Shown: positions 31,644 through 41,493 of the stretch, piece by piece
How the letters are laid out: each line of letters begins with the position of its first letter
How positions within the stretch are numbered: the stretch's first letter is position 1
DNA from: Vibrio diabolicus
Lineage (GTDB): Bacteria > Pseudomonadota > Gammaproteobacteria > Enterobacterales > Vibrionaceae
Direction: 5' to 3'
DNA: 64,000 nt
NCBI GenBank assembly: GCA_001048675.1
Contig: CCKK01000020.1
Location: forward strand, 186,001-250,000
The notes under the pieces: model-generated
The model's input: only the letters and a program-made list of their open reading frames with translations
The model's database searches: none
What the model was told of the DNA's origin: nothing
Position numbers and translations under genes: made by a program

Positions 31644-32822
31644 ATGAACAAGTATGACATCGCCGTGATCGGTGGCGGTATGGTTGGGGCAGCCGTCGCT
31701 GTTGGATTTGCCAAGCAGGGCAGAAGCGTTGTCTTGGTTGAAGGTGCAAAACCCAAAGCTTTTGATGCCGCTCAGGCGATGGATATTCGCGTATCTGCGA
31801 TTTCGCACCAGTCGGTGGAGTTACTTGATTCACTCGGCGCATGGTCAGAAATTAAAAGTATGCGAGTTTGCCCTTATCGGCGTTTAGAAACTTGGGAGCA
31901 CCCGGAGTGCCGTACTCGTTTTCACTCTGATGAACTGTCATTGGAGCAGCTAGGTTATATCGTTGAAAACCGCCTAATCCAATTAGGTCTTTGGCAAGTC
32001 TTCTCTCAGTATGACAATCTAACCGTGATGTGTCCCGAGCGATTAAAAGACATTGAGTTTGCAGATGTAAACCTTGTGACACTAGAAAGTGGGGTGCAGT
32101 TTGAAGCTAACTGGGTAATTGGTGCTGATGGTGCAAACTCTAAAGTTCGTCAATTGGCTGGAATTGGTGTGACTGCGTGGGATTACCGACAACACTGCAT
32201 GTTGATTAACGTGAAAACAGAATTGCCACAGCAAGATATCACTTGGCAACAATTTACTCCTTCAGGCCCGCGTTCATTTTTACCTTTGTGCTCTTTGACT
32301 AATGAAGACGGTCAAGAAGTAGGCCAAGGTTCGTTGGTTTGGTATGACTCGCCAAAACGCATTAAACAACTGTGTGCGATGGGTAAACCTCAACTAAGGG
32401 AAGAAATCTTACGTCATTTCCCTGTTGAATTGGGCGATATTGAAGTTTTACAGTTTGGCTCATTCCCACTCACTCGTCGTCATGCGCAAAGCTACTCAAG
32501 CAAAAATTGCGTATTAGTAGGTGACTCTGCTCATACGATCAATCCGCTTGCAGGGCAAGGGGTAAACTTAGGATTCAAAGATGTAGACGTTCTCCTTTCG
32601 GTAACAGAACACCGAGAACAGCTAGAAGATGCCTTACTAGCGAAATACGAACGTGCACGTCGACCTGACAACTTACTCATGCAGACAGGCATGGACTTTT
32701 TCTATAAAAGTTTTAGCAACGATCTTGGGCCATTGAAGTTTGTACGTAATGCTGCATTGAAGTTTGCTGAAAACTCAGGGCCAATTAAGGCTCAAGTACT
32801 GAAATACGCGTTAGGTATGTAG
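31644..32822 (+). CDS. ubiF: UbiF-like FAD-dependent ubiquinone-biosynthesis hydroxylase
   Basis: A 392-residue flavoprotein monooxygenase of the UbiH/UbiF/UbiI family. It has an N-terminal dinucleotide fold GGGMVGAAVAVGFA, a middle GADGANSKVR motif and the second FAD motif LVGDSAHTINPLAGQGVNLG. The position divergent from miaB and next to the tRNA array matches E. coli ubiF, whose product hydroxylates C6 of the quinone ring. Substrate position is inferred from this context. Confidence 0.9.
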   Translation: MNKYDIAVIGGGMVGAAVAVGFAKQGRSVVLVEGAKPKAFDAAQAMDIRVSAISHQSVELLDSLGAWSEIKSMRVCPYRRLETWEHPECRTRFHSDELSLEQLGYIVENRLIQLGLWQVFSQYDNLTVMCPERLKDIEFADVNLVTLESGVQFEANWVIGADGANSKVRQLAGIGVTAWDYRQHCMLINVKTELPQQDITWQQFTPSGPRSFLPLCSLTNEDGQEVGQGSLVWYDSPKRIKQLCAMGKPQLREEILRHFPVELGDIEVLQFGSFPLTRRHAQSYSSKNCVLVGDSAHTINPLAGQGVNLGFKDVDVLLSVTEHREQLEDALLAKYERARRPDNLLMQTGMDFFYKSFSNDLGPLKFVRNAALKFAENSGPIKAQVLKYALGM

Positions 32823-32846
32823 TAAGCTACTCAAATCACAGATAAG

Positions 32847-32876
32847 AAAAAAAGCGAGCCATGGGCTCGCTTTTTT
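32847..32876. terminator. Bidirectional terminator after ubiF
   Basis: AAAAAGCGAGCC and GGCTCGCTTTTT form a symmetrical hairpin with ATG in the loop. It can serve ubiF and, on the other strand, readthrough from the tRNA array. Confidence 0.88.
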
Positions 32877-32920
32877 AATTCGGCAAATCTAATGATTTCC
32901 CGAGTCCAGAACCAAAAAAA

Positions 32921-32953
32921 GAAAAAACCCAGCAAAGTAATGCTGGGTTTTCC
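32921..32953 (-). terminator. Terminator of the tRNA array
   Basis: AAACCCAGCA and TGCTGGGTTT form a 10-bp stem. On the minus strand it is followed by TTTTTTC, a few bases past the last tRNA-Leu. Confidence 0.85.
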
Positions 32954-32958
32954 GATAA

Positions 32959-33043
32959 TGGTGCGGAAGGAGAGACTTGAACTCTCACACCTTGCGGCGC
33001 CAGAACCTAAATCTGGTGCGTCTACCAATTCCGCCACTTCCGC
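32959..33043 (-). tRNA. tRNA-Leu (anticodon UAG)
   Basis: An 85-base tRNA with encoded CCA. The acceptor GCGGAAG pairs with CTTCCGC. The anticodon stem CCAGA/TCTGG frames loop TTTAGGT, anticodon TAG. A long class II variable arm is present. It is the last tRNA of the array. Confidence 0.95.
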
Positions 33044-33096
33044 AACTTAATCTATAGATATCAAGATAATTGGTAAAATCTCAATATCGTTGTATA

Positions 33097-33171
33097 TGGC
33101 AGGGCTACCTGGATTCGAACCAGGGAATGGCGGCATCAAAAGCCGCTGCCTTACCGCTTGGCGATAGCCCT
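33097..33171 (-). tRNA. tRNA-Gln (anticodon UUG)
   Basis: 75 bases including CCA. The anticodon stem GCGGC/GCCGC holds loop TTTTGAT, anticodon TTG. The acceptor AGGGCTA pairs with TAGCCCT. Confidence 0.95.
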
Positions 33172-33221
33172 ACAGCGTAAATAGTCAAAGACTACTTAAC
33201 CTCTCTTATCGAGAGAAAGAA

Positions 33222-33320
33222 TGGTGCGGAAGGAGAGACTTGAACTCTCACACCTTACGGCGCCAGAACCTAAATCTGGTAACCTAAATCTGGTGCGTCT
33301 ACCAATTCCGCCACTTCCGC
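33222..33320 (-). tRNA. Aberrant tRNA-Leu with a 14-base duplication in the anticodon arm
   Basis: Otherwise like the neighbouring tRNA-Leu (UAG) copies except one variable-arm change (TACGG for TGCGG on the + strand). The 14-mer AACCTAAATCTGGT occurs twice in tandem (33267-33280 and 33281-33294), making 99 bases. Two overlapping anticodon arms result. As written it would not fold as a normal tRNA unless one copy is looped out. It may be a pseudogene or an assembly/read artefact in a repeat. Confidence 0.85.
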
Positions 33321-33349
33321 GTATTCTGATAGTGTAGATTAATTTAAGA

Positions 33350-33434
33350 TGGTGCGGAAGGAGAGACTTGAACTCTCACACCTTGCGGCGCCAGAACCTA
33401 AATCTGGTGCGTCTACCAATTCCGCCACTTCCGC
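33350..33434 (-). tRNA. tRNA-Leu (anticodon UAG)
   Basis: 85 bases with CCA, identical to the copy at 32959-33043 by eye, with a normal anticodon arm. Confidence 0.95.
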
Positions 33435-33480
33435 ATCTTAAATCTACGTGACTGATAGCTTATGCTAGCAATCTAATCAA

Positions 33481-33521
33481 TGGTGGCTACGACGGGATTC
33501 GAACAATTCCGCCACTTCCGC
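33481..33521 (-). pseudogene. Chimeric tRNA remnant (5' tRNA-Leu joined to 3' tRNA-Met)
   Basis: On the minus strand it reads the first ~17 bases of tRNA-Leu joined directly to the T-arm and acceptor end of tRNA-Met with its CCA. The two acceptor halves cannot pair. The spacer after it is a close copy of the Leu-Gln spacer at 33044-33096, so it arose by recombination between array units. Confidence 0.85.
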
Positions 33522-33574
33522 AACTTGATCTGTAGATATTAAGATAATTGGTAAAATCTCAATATCATTGTATG

Positions 33575-33649
33575 TGGCAGGGCTACCTGGATTCGAACCA
33601 GGGAATGGCGGCATCAAAAGCCGCTGCCTTACCGCTTGGCGATAGCCCT
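33575..33649 (-). tRNA. tRNA-Gln (anticodon UUG)
   Basis: 75 bases with CCA and the same sequence as the copy at 33097-33171 by eye. Confidence 0.95.
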
Positions 33650-33679
33650 ACATTGCTCTAATACAAGAGACTTCAATAA

Positions 33680-33764
33680 TGGTGCGGAAGGAGAGACTTG
33701 AACTCTCACACCTTGCGGCGCCAGAACCTAAATCTGGTGCGTCTACCAATTCCGCCACTTCCGC
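33680..33764 (-). tRNA. tRNA-Leu (anticodon UAG)
   Basis: 85 bases with CCA. Its 5' end lies inside the first copy of a 91-base tandem duplication. Confidence 0.95.
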
Positions 33765-33931
33765 AACTTATTCTGTAGTTATCAAGGTAATTGGTAAAAA
33801 CCTAAATAACGTTGTTTATGGTGGCTACGACGGGATTCGATTCCGCCACTTCCGCAACTTATTCTGTAGTTATCAAGGTAATTGGTAAAAACCTAAATAA
33901 CGTTGTTCATGGTGGCTACGACGGGATTCGA
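33750..33931. repeat. 91-base tandem duplication inside the tRNA array
   Basis: 33750-33840 and 33841-33931 are identical except for one T/C difference in GTTGTT(T/C)ATGG. Each unit spans the 5' end of tRNA-Leu, the Leu-Met spacer and the 3' end of tRNA-Met. Confidence 0.92.
33819..33855 (-). pseudogene. Second chimeric tRNA remnant (Leu 5' end / Met 3' end)
   Basis: Created at the junction of the 91-base tandem copies. 15 bases of tRNA-Leu 5' end are joined to 22 bases of tRNA-Met 3' end including CCA. The junction differs from that of the remnant at 33481, so the two events are separate. Confidence 0.85.
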
Positions 33932-33986
33932 ACCTGTGACCCCATCATTATGAGTGATGTGCTCTAACCAGCTGAGCTACGTAGCC
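33910..33986 (-). tRNA. tRNA-Met (elongator type, anticodon CAU)
   Basis: 77 bases with CCA. Acceptor GGCTACG/CGTAGCC; anticodon stem CATCA/TGATG with loop CTCATAA. The first pair is G-C, so it is not the initiator. An Ile2-type lysidine tRNA is less likely given the E. coli metT/metU context. Confidence 0.93.
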
Positions 33987-34063
33987 ATCTTTTGGAGCGA
34001 GACAATATAAACCTTCACGCTCTCAGTGACAACCCCTTTTATAAAGGAATCTCACTTGAATAA

Positions 34064-34138
34064 TGGCAGGTCTACCTGGATTCGAACCAGGGAATGGCGG
34101 CATCAAAAGCCGCTGCCTTACCGCTTGGCGATAGACCT
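34064..34138 (-). tRNA. tRNA-Gln (anticodon UUG)
   Basis: 75 bases with CCA. It differs from the other two copies by a compensated acceptor-stem pair (AGGTCTA/TAGACCT), so it is intact and slightly diverged. Confidence 0.95.
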
Positions 34139-34170
34139 GCAGGCAATAGTCACAATGACTATTTAAAATA

Positions 34171-34255
34171 TGGTGCGGAAGGAGAGACTTGAACTCTCAC
34201 ACCTTGCGGCGCCAGAACCTAAATCTGGTGCGTCTACCAATTCCGCCACTTCCGC
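34171..34255 (-). tRNA. tRNA-Leu (anticodon UAG)
   Basis: 85 bases with CCA, matching the other intact Leu copies. Confidence 0.95.
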
Positions 34256-34295
34256 ATCTATTCCTAATTGCTCTGATAAAAAGAACACTTAGGAA

Positions 34296-34372
34296 TGGTG
34301 GCTACGACGGGATTCGAACCTGTGACCCCATCATTATGAGTGATGTGCTCTAACCAGCTGAGCTACGTAGCC
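34296..34372 (-). tRNA. tRNA-Met (elongator type, anticodon CAU)
   Basis: 77 bases with CCA, the same as the copy at 33910. It is the first tRNA of the array, about 50 bases downstream of the promoter. Confidence 0.94.
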
Positions 34373-34428
34373 AAAACCATATTTTTTGCTCTCAACGCTT
34401 TGTTGCCTTGTCGTTGGGAACGGCGCGC

Positions 34429-34457
34429 ATTATGCGAAGTTGAGTGAGATCCGTCAA
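34429..34457 (-). promoter_or_regulatory. Sigma-70 promoter of the tRNA array
   Basis: On the minus strand: -35 TTGACG, a 17-base spacer and -10 CATAAT, followed by GCGCGCC. The near-consensus boxes and GC-rich discriminator are typical of stable-RNA promoters under stringent control. Confidence 0.88.
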
Positions 34458-34594
34458 CAGTTTTTTTTAATTAAATTTCGGAAAAAACCTCGTTCGCTTC
34501 CTTTTTAAACAAAGAGGCGTGTTTATGATCTAAAACTGGAAATAAATTAGCTTGCAGTTAGGTAATTTATTTTTGCTCATTTACTTAAGGTATT

Positions 34595-34623
34595 AAAAAA
34601 GCCAGCTTAGCAGCTGGCTTTTA
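34595..34623 (-). terminator. Terminator after ychF
   Basis: AAAAGCCAGCT and AGCTGGCTTTT form a hairpin with an A-run giving a T-tract on the minus strand, 35 bases beyond the ychF stop. Confidence 0.85.
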
Positions 34624-34657
34624 GTGTAAATGAAGTGTTTAAAACTCATTCATTTAA

Positions 34658-35749
34658 TTAAACATTGAAGCGGAAGTGTACAACATCACCATCTTTTACG
34701 ATGTAGTCTTTACCTTCTAGACGCCATTTACCTGCGTCTTTTGCGCCATTTTCACCATTGAATTGGATGAAATCGTCGTAACCGACTACTTCTGCACGAA
34801 TAAAGCCTTTCTCGAAGTCAGTGTGGATCTTACCTGCAGCCTGAGGCGCAGTTGCACCAACAGGGATTGTCCACGCACGTACTTCTTTAACACCCGCCGT
34901 GAAGTAGGTGTGTAGAGTCAGTAGCTCGTAACCAGAGCGAATTACACGGTTCAGCCCCGGTTCTTCGATCCCCATATCCGCTAGGAATTCTTCGCGATCT
35001 TCATCTTCTAGTTCAGATAGTTCAGATTCGATAGCTGCACATACAGGTACAACGACGTTGTTTTCTTTTTCTGCGAACTCGCGAACTGCATCTAGATATG
35101 GGTTATTTTCGAAACCATCTTCGTTTACGTTTGCAATGTACATAGTTGGCTTCAGTGTAAGGAAGTTTAGGTAGCCGATTGCTGCTAACTCTTCTTTAGA
35201 TAGCTCAACTGTGCGCGCCATGCCGCCTTCAGTTAGTACTGGTAACAGTTTTTCTAGTACGGTTAGTTCAAATTTTGCGTCTTTATCGCCGCCTTTTGCC
35301 TTCTTCGCGTTACGTTGAATCGCGCGCTCACAAGAATCAAGGTCAGCCATTGCAAGTTCAAGGTTGATCACTTCGATATCTTCGATAGGTGAAACTTTAC
35401 CTGAAACATGAACAATGTTTTCGTTTTCAAAACAACGTACAACGTGGCCAATCGCGTCTGTTTCACGGATGTTAGCTAGGAATTTGTTACCTAAACCTTC
35501 ACCACGTGATGCACCAGCAACAAGACCAGCGATGTCCACGAACTCCATCGTCGTTGGAAGAACTCTCTGTGGGTTAACGATCTTAGCTAGTGCGTCTAGA
35601 CGTAGATCTGGCACAGGAACCACACCAGTGTTTGGTTCAATGGTACAGAACGGGAAGTTTGCTGCTTCGATACCCGCTTTAGTTAGTGCGTTGAACAGAG
35701 TTGATTTACCTACGTTAGGTAGACCAACGATGCCACATTTAAAACCCAT
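34658..35749 (-). CDS. ychF: YchF (EngD), Obg-family redox-regulated ATPase
   Basis: A 363-residue P-loop ATPase with G1 GLPNVGKST near residues 8-16, a coiled-coil insert and a C-terminal TGS domain. It binds ribosomes and modulates stress responses. The frame is open for 20 more codons (to 35809), but that extension would overlap pth by 50 bases. The family start MGFKCGIVG is at 35749, giving the normal length. It lies ten bases after pth. Confidence 0.97.
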   Translation of the reverse strand: MGFKCGIVGLPNVGKSTLFNALTKAGIEAANFPFCTIEPNTGVVPVPDLRLDALAKIVNPQRVLPTTMEFVDIAGLVAGASRGEGLGNKFLANIRETDAIGHVVRCFENENIVHVSGKVSPIEDIEVINLELAMADLDSCERAIQRNAKKAKGGDKDAKFELTVLEKLLPVLTEGGMARTVELSKEELAAIGYLNFLTLKPTMYIANVNEDGFENNPYLDAVREFAEKENNVVVPVCAAIESELSELEDEDREEFLADMGIEEPGLNRVIRSGYELLTLHTYFTAGVKEVRAWTIPVGATAPQAAGKIHTDFEKGFIRAEVVGYDDFIQFNGENGAKDAGKWRLEGKDYIVKDGDVVHFRFNV

Positions 35750-35759
35750 GATAGTAACC

Positions 35760-36350
35760 TTATTCAGCTTTGAACGTGTGGAGGCGATTTTGTGCTTTAG
35801 ATAGGCCATCCTTAATCAGGATATCTAGACAACGAACAGCCTCATCAGCTGCTGCATCTAAAAGCTCTTGCTCTTTAGCTGGCGCTTTACCTAATACAAA
35901 ACCCGCCACTTTATCTTTGTGTCCCGGATGACCAATGCCAATGCGAAGACGATAAAAATCTTTGTTATTGCCCAGTTTGCTAATGGTGTCACGCAGACCG
36001 TTGTGTCCACCGTGACCCCCACCTTTTTTAAACTTAGCGACACCTGGCGGTAAGTCTAGCTCGTCATGAGCAACCATGATCTCTTCAGGTTTAATTTGAT
36101 AAAATTTCGCAAGCGCTGCGATCGATTTACCTGATAGATTCATGAAGGTGGTTGGGATAAGCAAACGGAGATCCTGGCCATTGACCATAATGCGTCCTGT
36201 TAGACCAAAAAACTTTGGTTCGTTCTTCAGTGTAACGTTGTGAACGCGTGCTAATTCTTCTACAACCCAAGCGCCCGCATTGTGACGAGTTCTGGCGTAT
36301 TCTGGTCCTGGATTAGCAAGACCAACAAGAAGTTTGATTTGTTGACTCAA
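35760..36350 (-). CDS. pth: Pth, peptidyl-tRNA hydrolase
   Basis: Releases peptides from peptidyl-tRNA dropped by ribosomes. The 196 residues have the active-site histidine in ARTRHNAG and the motifs [22 protein letters not shown] and [11 protein letters not shown]. It forms an operon with ychF, as in E. coli. Confidence 0.97.
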   Translation of the reverse strand: MSQQIKLLVGLANPGPEYARTRHNAGAWVVEELARVHNVTLKNEPKFFGLTGRIMVNGQDLRLLIPTTFMNLSGKSIAALAKFYQIKPEEIMVAHDELDLPPGVAKFKKGGGHGGHNGLRDTISKLGNNKDFYRLRIGIGHPGHKDKVAGFVLGKAPAKEQELLDAAADEAVRCLDILIKDGLSKAQNRLHTFKAE

Positions 36351-36445
36351 GGTTAGGATCTCTCTGGAATCTCAAAAAGCGCAGTATGATAGCACAGAAT
36401 TCTCGCAGTGGGCGACCAAGGGATTTTCTGGTTATCAGTACAAAT

Positions 36446-36476
36446 AAAAAAACACCCCAAAGAGGGGTGCTTTTGA
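36446..36476 (-). terminator. Terminator after prs
   Basis: ACACCCC and GGGGTGC form a hairpin followed by TTTTTTT on the minus strand, 26 bases beyond the prs stop. Confidence 0.85.
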
Positions 36477-36501
36477 AATCAGTGTAACTGAAATGTTCGG
36501 A

Positions 36502-37446
36502 TTAGTTGAACATTGCAGAGATTGACTCTTCGTTGCTGATACGACGAATCGCTTCAGCCAGCATGCGAGATAGGCTTAGTGTTGTCACTTTGCCTGTTGC
36601 AGCCATCTCTTTAGATAGAGAGATAGAGTCAGTTACGATAACTTGGTCAAGAACTGAGTTCTTGATGTTGTCCGCAGCGTTGCCTGAGAATACAGCGTGA
36701 GTAGCGTAAGCGAATACACGCTTAGCACCGCGCTCTTTTAGTGCTTCAGCTGCTTTACATAGTGTGCCACCTGTGTCGATCATGTCATCAACGATCACAC
36801 AGTCACGACCTTCAACATCACCGATGAGGTTCATTACTTCAGAAACGTTTGCACGTGGACGACGCTTATCTACGATTGCGATGTCGATGTCGCCTAGTGC
36901 TTTTGCTGTTGCGCGAGCACGAACAACGCCACCTAGGTCAGGAGATACCACAACAGGGTTATCTAGACCGCGAGCCTGCATATCTTCAAGTAGCACTGGC
37001 GTGCCGAAGATGTTGTCTACAGGTACATCGAAGAAGCCTTGAATTTGCTCTGCGTGTAGGTCGATAGTTAGAACGCGGTCAACACCAACGTTAGATAGGA
37101 AATCAGCAACAACTTTTGCAGTAATTGGCACACGCGCAGAACGTACACGACGGTCTTGGCGAGCGTAGCCGAAGTAAGGGATAACTGCAGTGATACGGCC
37201 TGCTGAAGCACGGCGCATTGCATCAATCATAACAACCAATTCCATTAGGTTGTCGTTAGTCGGTGCACAAGTGGATTGAATGATGAAAACATCGCTACCA
37301 CGAACATTCTCATTGATTTGAACTGCAACTTCGCCATCAGAAAAGCGAGAAACAGATGCATCACCAAGAGAGATGTAAAGACGATCAGCAATACGTTGGG
37401 CTAGTTCAGGTGTTGCGTTACCAGCAAATAGCTTCATATCAGGCAC
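36502..37446 (-). CDS. prs: Prs, ribose-phosphate pyrophosphokinase
   Basis: Makes PRPP for nucleotide, histidine, tryptophan and NAD synthesis. The 314 residues align with E. coli Prs end to end, including the PRPP loop [14 protein letters not shown] and the flexible-loop [15 protein letters not shown]. The start is GTG followed by PDMKLFAGN. It lies 27 bases after ispE. Confidence 0.98.
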   Translation of the reverse strand: MPDMKLFAGNATPELAQRIADRLYISLGDASVSRFSDGEVAVQINENVRGSDVFIIQSTCAPTNDNLMELVVMIDAMRRASAGRITAVIPYFGYARQDRRVRSARVPITAKVVADFLSNVGVDRVLTIDLHAEQIQGFFDVPVDNIFGTPVLLEDMQARGLDNPVVVSPDLGGVVRARATAKALGDIDIAIVDKRRPRANVSEVMNLIGDVEGRDCVIVDDMIDTGGTLCKAAEALKERGAKRVFAYATHAVFSGNAADNIKNSVLDQVIVTDSISLSKEMAATGKVTTLSLSRMLAEAIRRISNEESISAMFN

Positions 37447-37473
37447 GGTGGAAACCTCGGGTTTGCGTCCAGT

Positions 37474-38346
37474 TTAAATAGGTCGGTGTGAGGCTGATTG
37501 GTATTCAGCCAAAGTCTCTTTTAGTGGCGAAATATTGCGCCCTTGAGCGACAAATGCCGAGACTTTATCAGAGAGTTGTGCAAGGATAGTTTCTGCTTCA
37601 GGTTTGCTCGAAAATTCAGCAAAAATGCAAGATCCTGTCCCCGTCAATCTTGACGGCGCGTATTGTAGCAGCCAAGAAAGTTGCTTATCAACCTCTGGGT
37701 AGAGCATTCGTACAATTTTTTCGCAATCGTTTACGCTTGGCGTATTTAAAAGTGTTTCTAGATCTCGTTTTGGGGTGTTTCGCGTTAGATCTGGATGACA
37801 AAAAACGTCGACGGTTGCGATAGAAACATTCGGTCTGACGACTAAATACCACTTTTCTTCTGGATAAGCGGGGGAGAGTTTCTCGCCAACACCTTCAGCG
37901 AAAGCTGCAAATCCGCGCACAAACACGGGCACATCTGCGCCCAACTTTAAACCAATTTCAGCCAGTTCATCGTCAGTTAGATTCAGTTGCCACAAGTAGT
38001 TCAGTGCCACTAATGCTGTAGCTGCATTCGATGAGCCCCCACCAATGCCCCCACCCATAGGCAGCACTTTCTGTAGCTCAATATGCGCGCCAAAAGGGCA
38101 GTTTGAGTAAGCTTGAAGCGCGGTTGCTGCTTTCCAAATTAAATTGTCTTGAAGAGGCACACCTTCTATATCTGGAGAAATCGTAATATCACCAGAATGG
38201 TTTGCTTTAATGGTGAGCTCATCGCCGTGATCGACGAATTGGAATAAGGTTTGTAACTCGTGGTAGCCATTTTCTGTGCGACCGTTGATGTATAGAAAGA
38301 GATTCAATTTCGCTGGTGAAGGCCAGCGGGTTGAAAGTTCGATCAT
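37474..38346 (-). CDS. ispE: IspE, 4-diphosphocytidyl-2-C-methyl-D-erythritol kinase
   Basis: GHMP kinase of the MEP isoprenoid pathway. The 290 residues begin [20 protein letters not shown] and contain the ATP-binding [16 protein letters not shown] start 15 bases upstream is open, but the ATG at 38346 overlaps the lolB stop as ATGA, the usual coupled arrangement. The operon is lolB-ispE-prs. Confidence 0.96.
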   Translation of the reverse strand: MIELSTRWPSPAKLNLFLYINGRTENGYHELQTLFQFVDHGDELTIKANHSGDITISPDIEGVPLQDNLIWKAATALQAYSNCPFGAHIELQKVLPMGGGIGGGSSNAATALVALNYLWQLNLTDDELAEIGLKLGADVPVFVRGFAAFAEGVGEKLSPAYPEEKWYLVVRPNVSIATVDVFCHPDLTRNTPKRDLETLLNTPSVNDCEKIVRMLYPEVDKQLSWLLQYAPSRLTGTGSCIFAEFSSKPEAETILAQLSDKVSAFVAQGRNISPLKETLAEYQSASHRPI

Positions 38347-38954
38347 TGGGTGATGTTCCATTTTGTGATCACTAGATTTATTTTGACGTCAGCAGTGGTG
38401 AGTTTCAGCTTATTTGGCAGTGGTAGAGACTGCTCATGCCATTGAACGTCGCCATACCGTTGATAAGCAATACTCCAATCATTTAAACCAATTTGTTTGT
38501 TTAACGCTTGCAGTGTATTGGTTGGGGACAATTGGAATTTGTCGGCATCGGTCGGTAGGCCTAATAGCCAGTCAGGCATGTGTTCAACGGGCATCATTAA
38601 CCCCGTAAGACGGTAAATTAGCTGGTTTGCACTGCGAGAGGAAAGGACCTGATCGTCGTAAGTTTCTACTGTGGCACCTTGTGGCGTGATGGTGAGCTTT
38701 AATGCCGTTTGACCAAGAATCGTTGTTAAACGTAGTTGACTGAGTGCTGAAGAATGTTTCCAGTAGAAATTTAAATTTTGTCTTTGGTCTGGGCCAATAT
38801 AACCAAGTTTTCCCGTTGCTTGAAAATCTTGGATGGTCTCGAGTCGTTGCTCATGAGCTTGCCATTCAACGCTGGTAACACTTTCAGGAACGGAGGAACA
38901 ACCAGCGAGCAGTAAGCTCGACAAGAAAAAAAGAATAAAGGAGCGTAACGTCAT
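38343..38954 (-). CDS. lolB: LolB, outer-membrane lipoprotein receptor
   Basis: Accepts lipoproteins from LolA and inserts them in the outer membrane. The 203 residues have a lipobox LLAGCSS (C19) and a beta-barrel-like domain ([25 protein letters not shown]). It is divergent from hemA, the conserved gammaproteobacterial arrangement. Confidence 0.94.
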   Translation of the reverse strand: MTLRSFILFFLSSLLLAGCSSVPESVTSVEWQAHEQRLETIQDFQATGKLGYIGPDQRQNLNFYWKHSSALSQLRLTTILGQTALKLTITPQGATVETYDDQVLSSRSANQLIYRLTGLMMPVEHMPDWLLGLPTDADKFQLSPTNTLQALNKQIGLNDWSIAYQRYGDVQWHEQSLPLPNKLKLTTADVKINLVITKWNITQ

Positions 38955-39115
38955 GTTTGATGGCTTATTAATCAGTTTCGTCGGGAATCGCTCACAACTA
39001 TAGCATTGAAAAGTCGCAGTTAGGAAAACAAATCCGGCTTACCCTTTCAATAAATGCGTGCTTACAGTAAAATTCTGGACCTATTTTATAACCTATCCCA
39101 GAGATACCACGTTAG

Positions 39116-40372
39116 ATGTCCTTGCTTGCTATTGGAATCAATCACAATACAGCGTCTGTCGACTTGCGAGAGAAGGTGGCGTTTGGTCCGGATAAACTCG
39201 GCCCTGCACTCGAGCAACTTAGAGAGCACGAAGCGGTTAACGGCAGTGTGATTGTTTCAACCTGTAACCGAACTGAGTTGTACTGCGATGTTAAGCAAGG
39301 AGCGCGAAATAAGTTAATCGATTGGCTTGCTCAGTTTCATCAAGTGAGCCGCGAAGATTTAATGCCGAGTTTGTATGTTCATGAAGAACAAGCCGCAATT
39401 AAGCATTTGATGCGCGTATCATGTGGGCTAGATTCTCTGGTGTTGGGTGAGCCTCAAATTTTGGGGCAGGTAAAGCAAGCATTTTCTGACTCGCGAGATC
39501 ATCAAGCGGTCGATGCTTCAATTGATAAACTGTTTCAAAAGACGTTCTCAGTCGCCAAGCGTGTGAGAACAGAAACAGATATCGGCGGTAATGCTGTGTC
39601 CGTGGCTTATGCCGCATGTACATTGGCAAAACATATTTTTGAGTCGTTATCTGATTCAACCGTGCTTTTGGTTGGTGCGGGTGAGACGATTGAACTGGTC
39701 GCGAAGCATTTAGCATCCAACGGCTGCACAAAAATGATTGTCGCAAACCGTACCAAAGAGCGCGCGCAAGGCTTAGCGGATCAATTTGGCGCAGAAGTCA
39801 TCAGTTTAAACGAAATTCCTGAACATTTGGCGAAAGCGGATATTGTGATTAGCTCAACGGCGAGCCCATTGCCTATTATTGGCAAAGGTATGGTCGAAAC
39901 GGCTCTAAAGCAGCGCCGACATCAACCTATCTTGTTAGTCGATATTGCGGTGCCGCGAGATGTAGAGTCGGAAGTTGGTGAGCTGAACGACGCATATTTG
40001 TATTCAGTTGATGACTTGCAATCTATCATCGACAGCAACATTGAGCAGCGTAAAGTCGAAGCGATTCAAGCCGAAGCGATTGTTAGTGAAGAAAGCGCTG
40101 CGTTTATGACATGGTTGCGTTCACTGCAAGCCGTCGATAGTATTCGCGATTATCGCAAATCAGCCAACGAAATTCGTGAAGAGTTACTGAGCAAAAGTTT
40201 GCAATCTTTAGCGGCGGGCGCAGATCCGGAGAAAGTGCTGCGCGAGCTGAGTAATAAACTCACCAACAAACTGATTCACGCCCCAACTCGCGCACTGCAA
40301 AGTGCGGCAGAGCAAGGCGAACCAGCAAAATTAACGATTATCCGCCAGACACTCGGCTTGGATGATCTATAA
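39116..40372 (+). CDS. hemA: HemA, glutamyl-tRNA reductase
   Basis: First committed step of heme synthesis: reduces Glu-tRNA to glutamate-1-semialdehyde. The 418 residues carry the catalytic C50 in STCNRTELY, an NADPH-binding [13 protein letters not shown] and a C-terminal dimerisation helix. Glutamyl-tRNA comes from gltX, also in this window at 61179. It starts the hemA-prfA-prmC-sirB2-sirB1-kdsA run. Confidence 0.97.
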   Translation: MSLLAIGINHNTASVDLREKVAFGPDKLGPALEQLREHEAVNGSVIVSTCNRTELYCDVKQGARNKLIDWLAQFHQVSREDLMPSLYVHEEQAAIKHLMRVSCGLDSLVLGEPQILGQVKQAFSDSRDHQAVDASIDKLFQKTFSVAKRVRTETDIGGNAVSVAYAACTLAKHIFESLSDSTVLLVGAGETIELVAKHLASNGCTKMIVANRTKERAQGLADQFGAEVISLNEIPEHLAKADIVISSTASPLPIIGKGMVETALKQRRHQPILLVDIAVPRDVESEVGELNDAYLYSVDDLQSIIDSNIEQRKVEAIQAEAIVSEESAAFMTWLRSLQAVDSIRDYRKSANEIREELLSKSLQSLAAGADPEKVLRELSNKLTNKLIHAPTRALQSAAEQGEPAKLTIIRQTLGLDDL

Positions 40373-40401
40373 CTCACGCTTTTTATTAAGAAAACGACAC
40401 T

Positions 40402-41490
40402 ATGAAAGCCTCTATTCTGACTAAGCTAGAAACGCTAGTAGAACGTTACGAAGAAGTTCAACATCTTCTTGGTGATCCTGATGTTATTGGAGATCAGGAC
40501 AAATTCCGTGCTCTATCAAGAGAGTACTCTCAGCTAGAAGAAGTAACCAAGTGCTTCCAAGCTTATCAACAAGCGCAAGAAGATCTTGTCGCCGCTGAAG
40601 AGATGGCAAACGAAGACGACGAAGAAATGCGTGAAATGGCGCAAGAAGAAATCAAAGAAGCGAAAGCGACGATTGAGCGTCTTACTGATGAGCTACAGAT
40701 TCTTCTTCTGCCAAAAGATCCGAACGATGATCGTAACTGTTTCCTAGAAATTCGCGCAGGTGCGGGTGGCGACGAAGCGGGTATTTTCGCGGGTGACTTA
40801 TTCCGTATGTACAGCAAGTACGCAGAAAAGCGTGGCTGGCGCATCGAAGTGATGTCTTCAAACGAAGCTGAACACGGTGGTTACAAAGAGATGATCGCAA
40901 AAGTGAGCGGCGATGGTGCGTACGGCGTACTGAAGTTTGAGTCTGGCGGTCACCGTGTACAGCGTGTTCCTGCAACTGAATCCCAAGGCCGTGTGCATAC
41001 TTCTGCATGTACCGTAGCGGTGATGGCGGAAATCCCAGAGGCGGATCTGCCAGAAATCAAAGCAGCAGACCTGAAAATCGATACGTTCCGTGCATCTGGC
41101 GCGGGTGGTCAGCACGTTAACACCACGGATTCTGCAATCCGTATTACCCACTTACCAACGGGTACGGTAGTAGAGTGTCAGGACGAGCGTTCACAGCACA
41201 AGAACAAAGCGAAAGCGATGGCAGTTCTTGCTGCTCGTATCGTTCAAGCGGAAGAAGAACGTCGTGCCGCAGAAGTGTCTGATACACGTCGTAACCTTCT
41301 AGGTTCTGGTGACCGCAGTGACCGTATTCGTACCTACAACTACCCACAAGGTCGTGTGTCTGATCATCGTATCAACCTAACCATCTATCGTTTGAACGAA
41401 GTGATGGAAGGTGACCTGCAGAGCTTGATTGATCCTGTGATTCAAGAGCACCAAGCAGACCAACTTGCGGCGCTCGCAGAGAACGGCTAA
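40402..41490 (+). CDS. prfA: PrfA, peptide chain release factor 1
   Basis: Recognises UAA and UAG stop codons. The 362 residues include the codon-reading tripeptide PAT ([14 protein letters not shown]) and GGQ in [14 protein letters not shown], whose glutamine is methylated by PrmC, the next gene. It lies 29 bases after hemA. Confidence 0.98.
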   Translation: MKASILTKLETLVERYEEVQHLLGDPDVIGDQDKFRALSREYSQLEEVTKCFQAYQQAQEDLVAAEEMANEDDEEMREMAQEEIKEAKATIERLTDELQILLLPKDPNDDRNCFLEIRAGAGGDEAGIFAGDLFRMYSKYAEKRGWRIEVMSSNEAEHGGYKEMIAKVSGDGAYGVLKFESGGHRVQRVPATESQGRVHTSACTVAVMAEIPEADLPEIKAADLKIDTFRASGAGGQHVNTTDSAIRITHLPTGTVVECQDERSQHKNKAKAMAVLAARIVQAEEERRAAEVSDTRRNLLGSGDRSDRIRTYNYPQGRVSDHRINLTIYRLNEVMEGDLQSLIDPVIQEHQADQLAALAENG

Positions 41491-41493
41491 TCG

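Noticed and set aside
32831..33037. 68-codon minus-strand frame across the terminator and last tRNA-Leu
   Set aside because: Translated tRNA and terminator sequence, a common spurious protein call.
33679..33888. 69-codon plus-strand frame within the tRNA array
   Set aside because: It is made of antisense tRNA sequence and duplicated spacer; no coding signal.
32959..34372. Repeated units resembling a CRISPR array
   Set aside because: The repeats are tRNA genes with cloverleaf structure and CCA ends, not short repeats with unique spacers.
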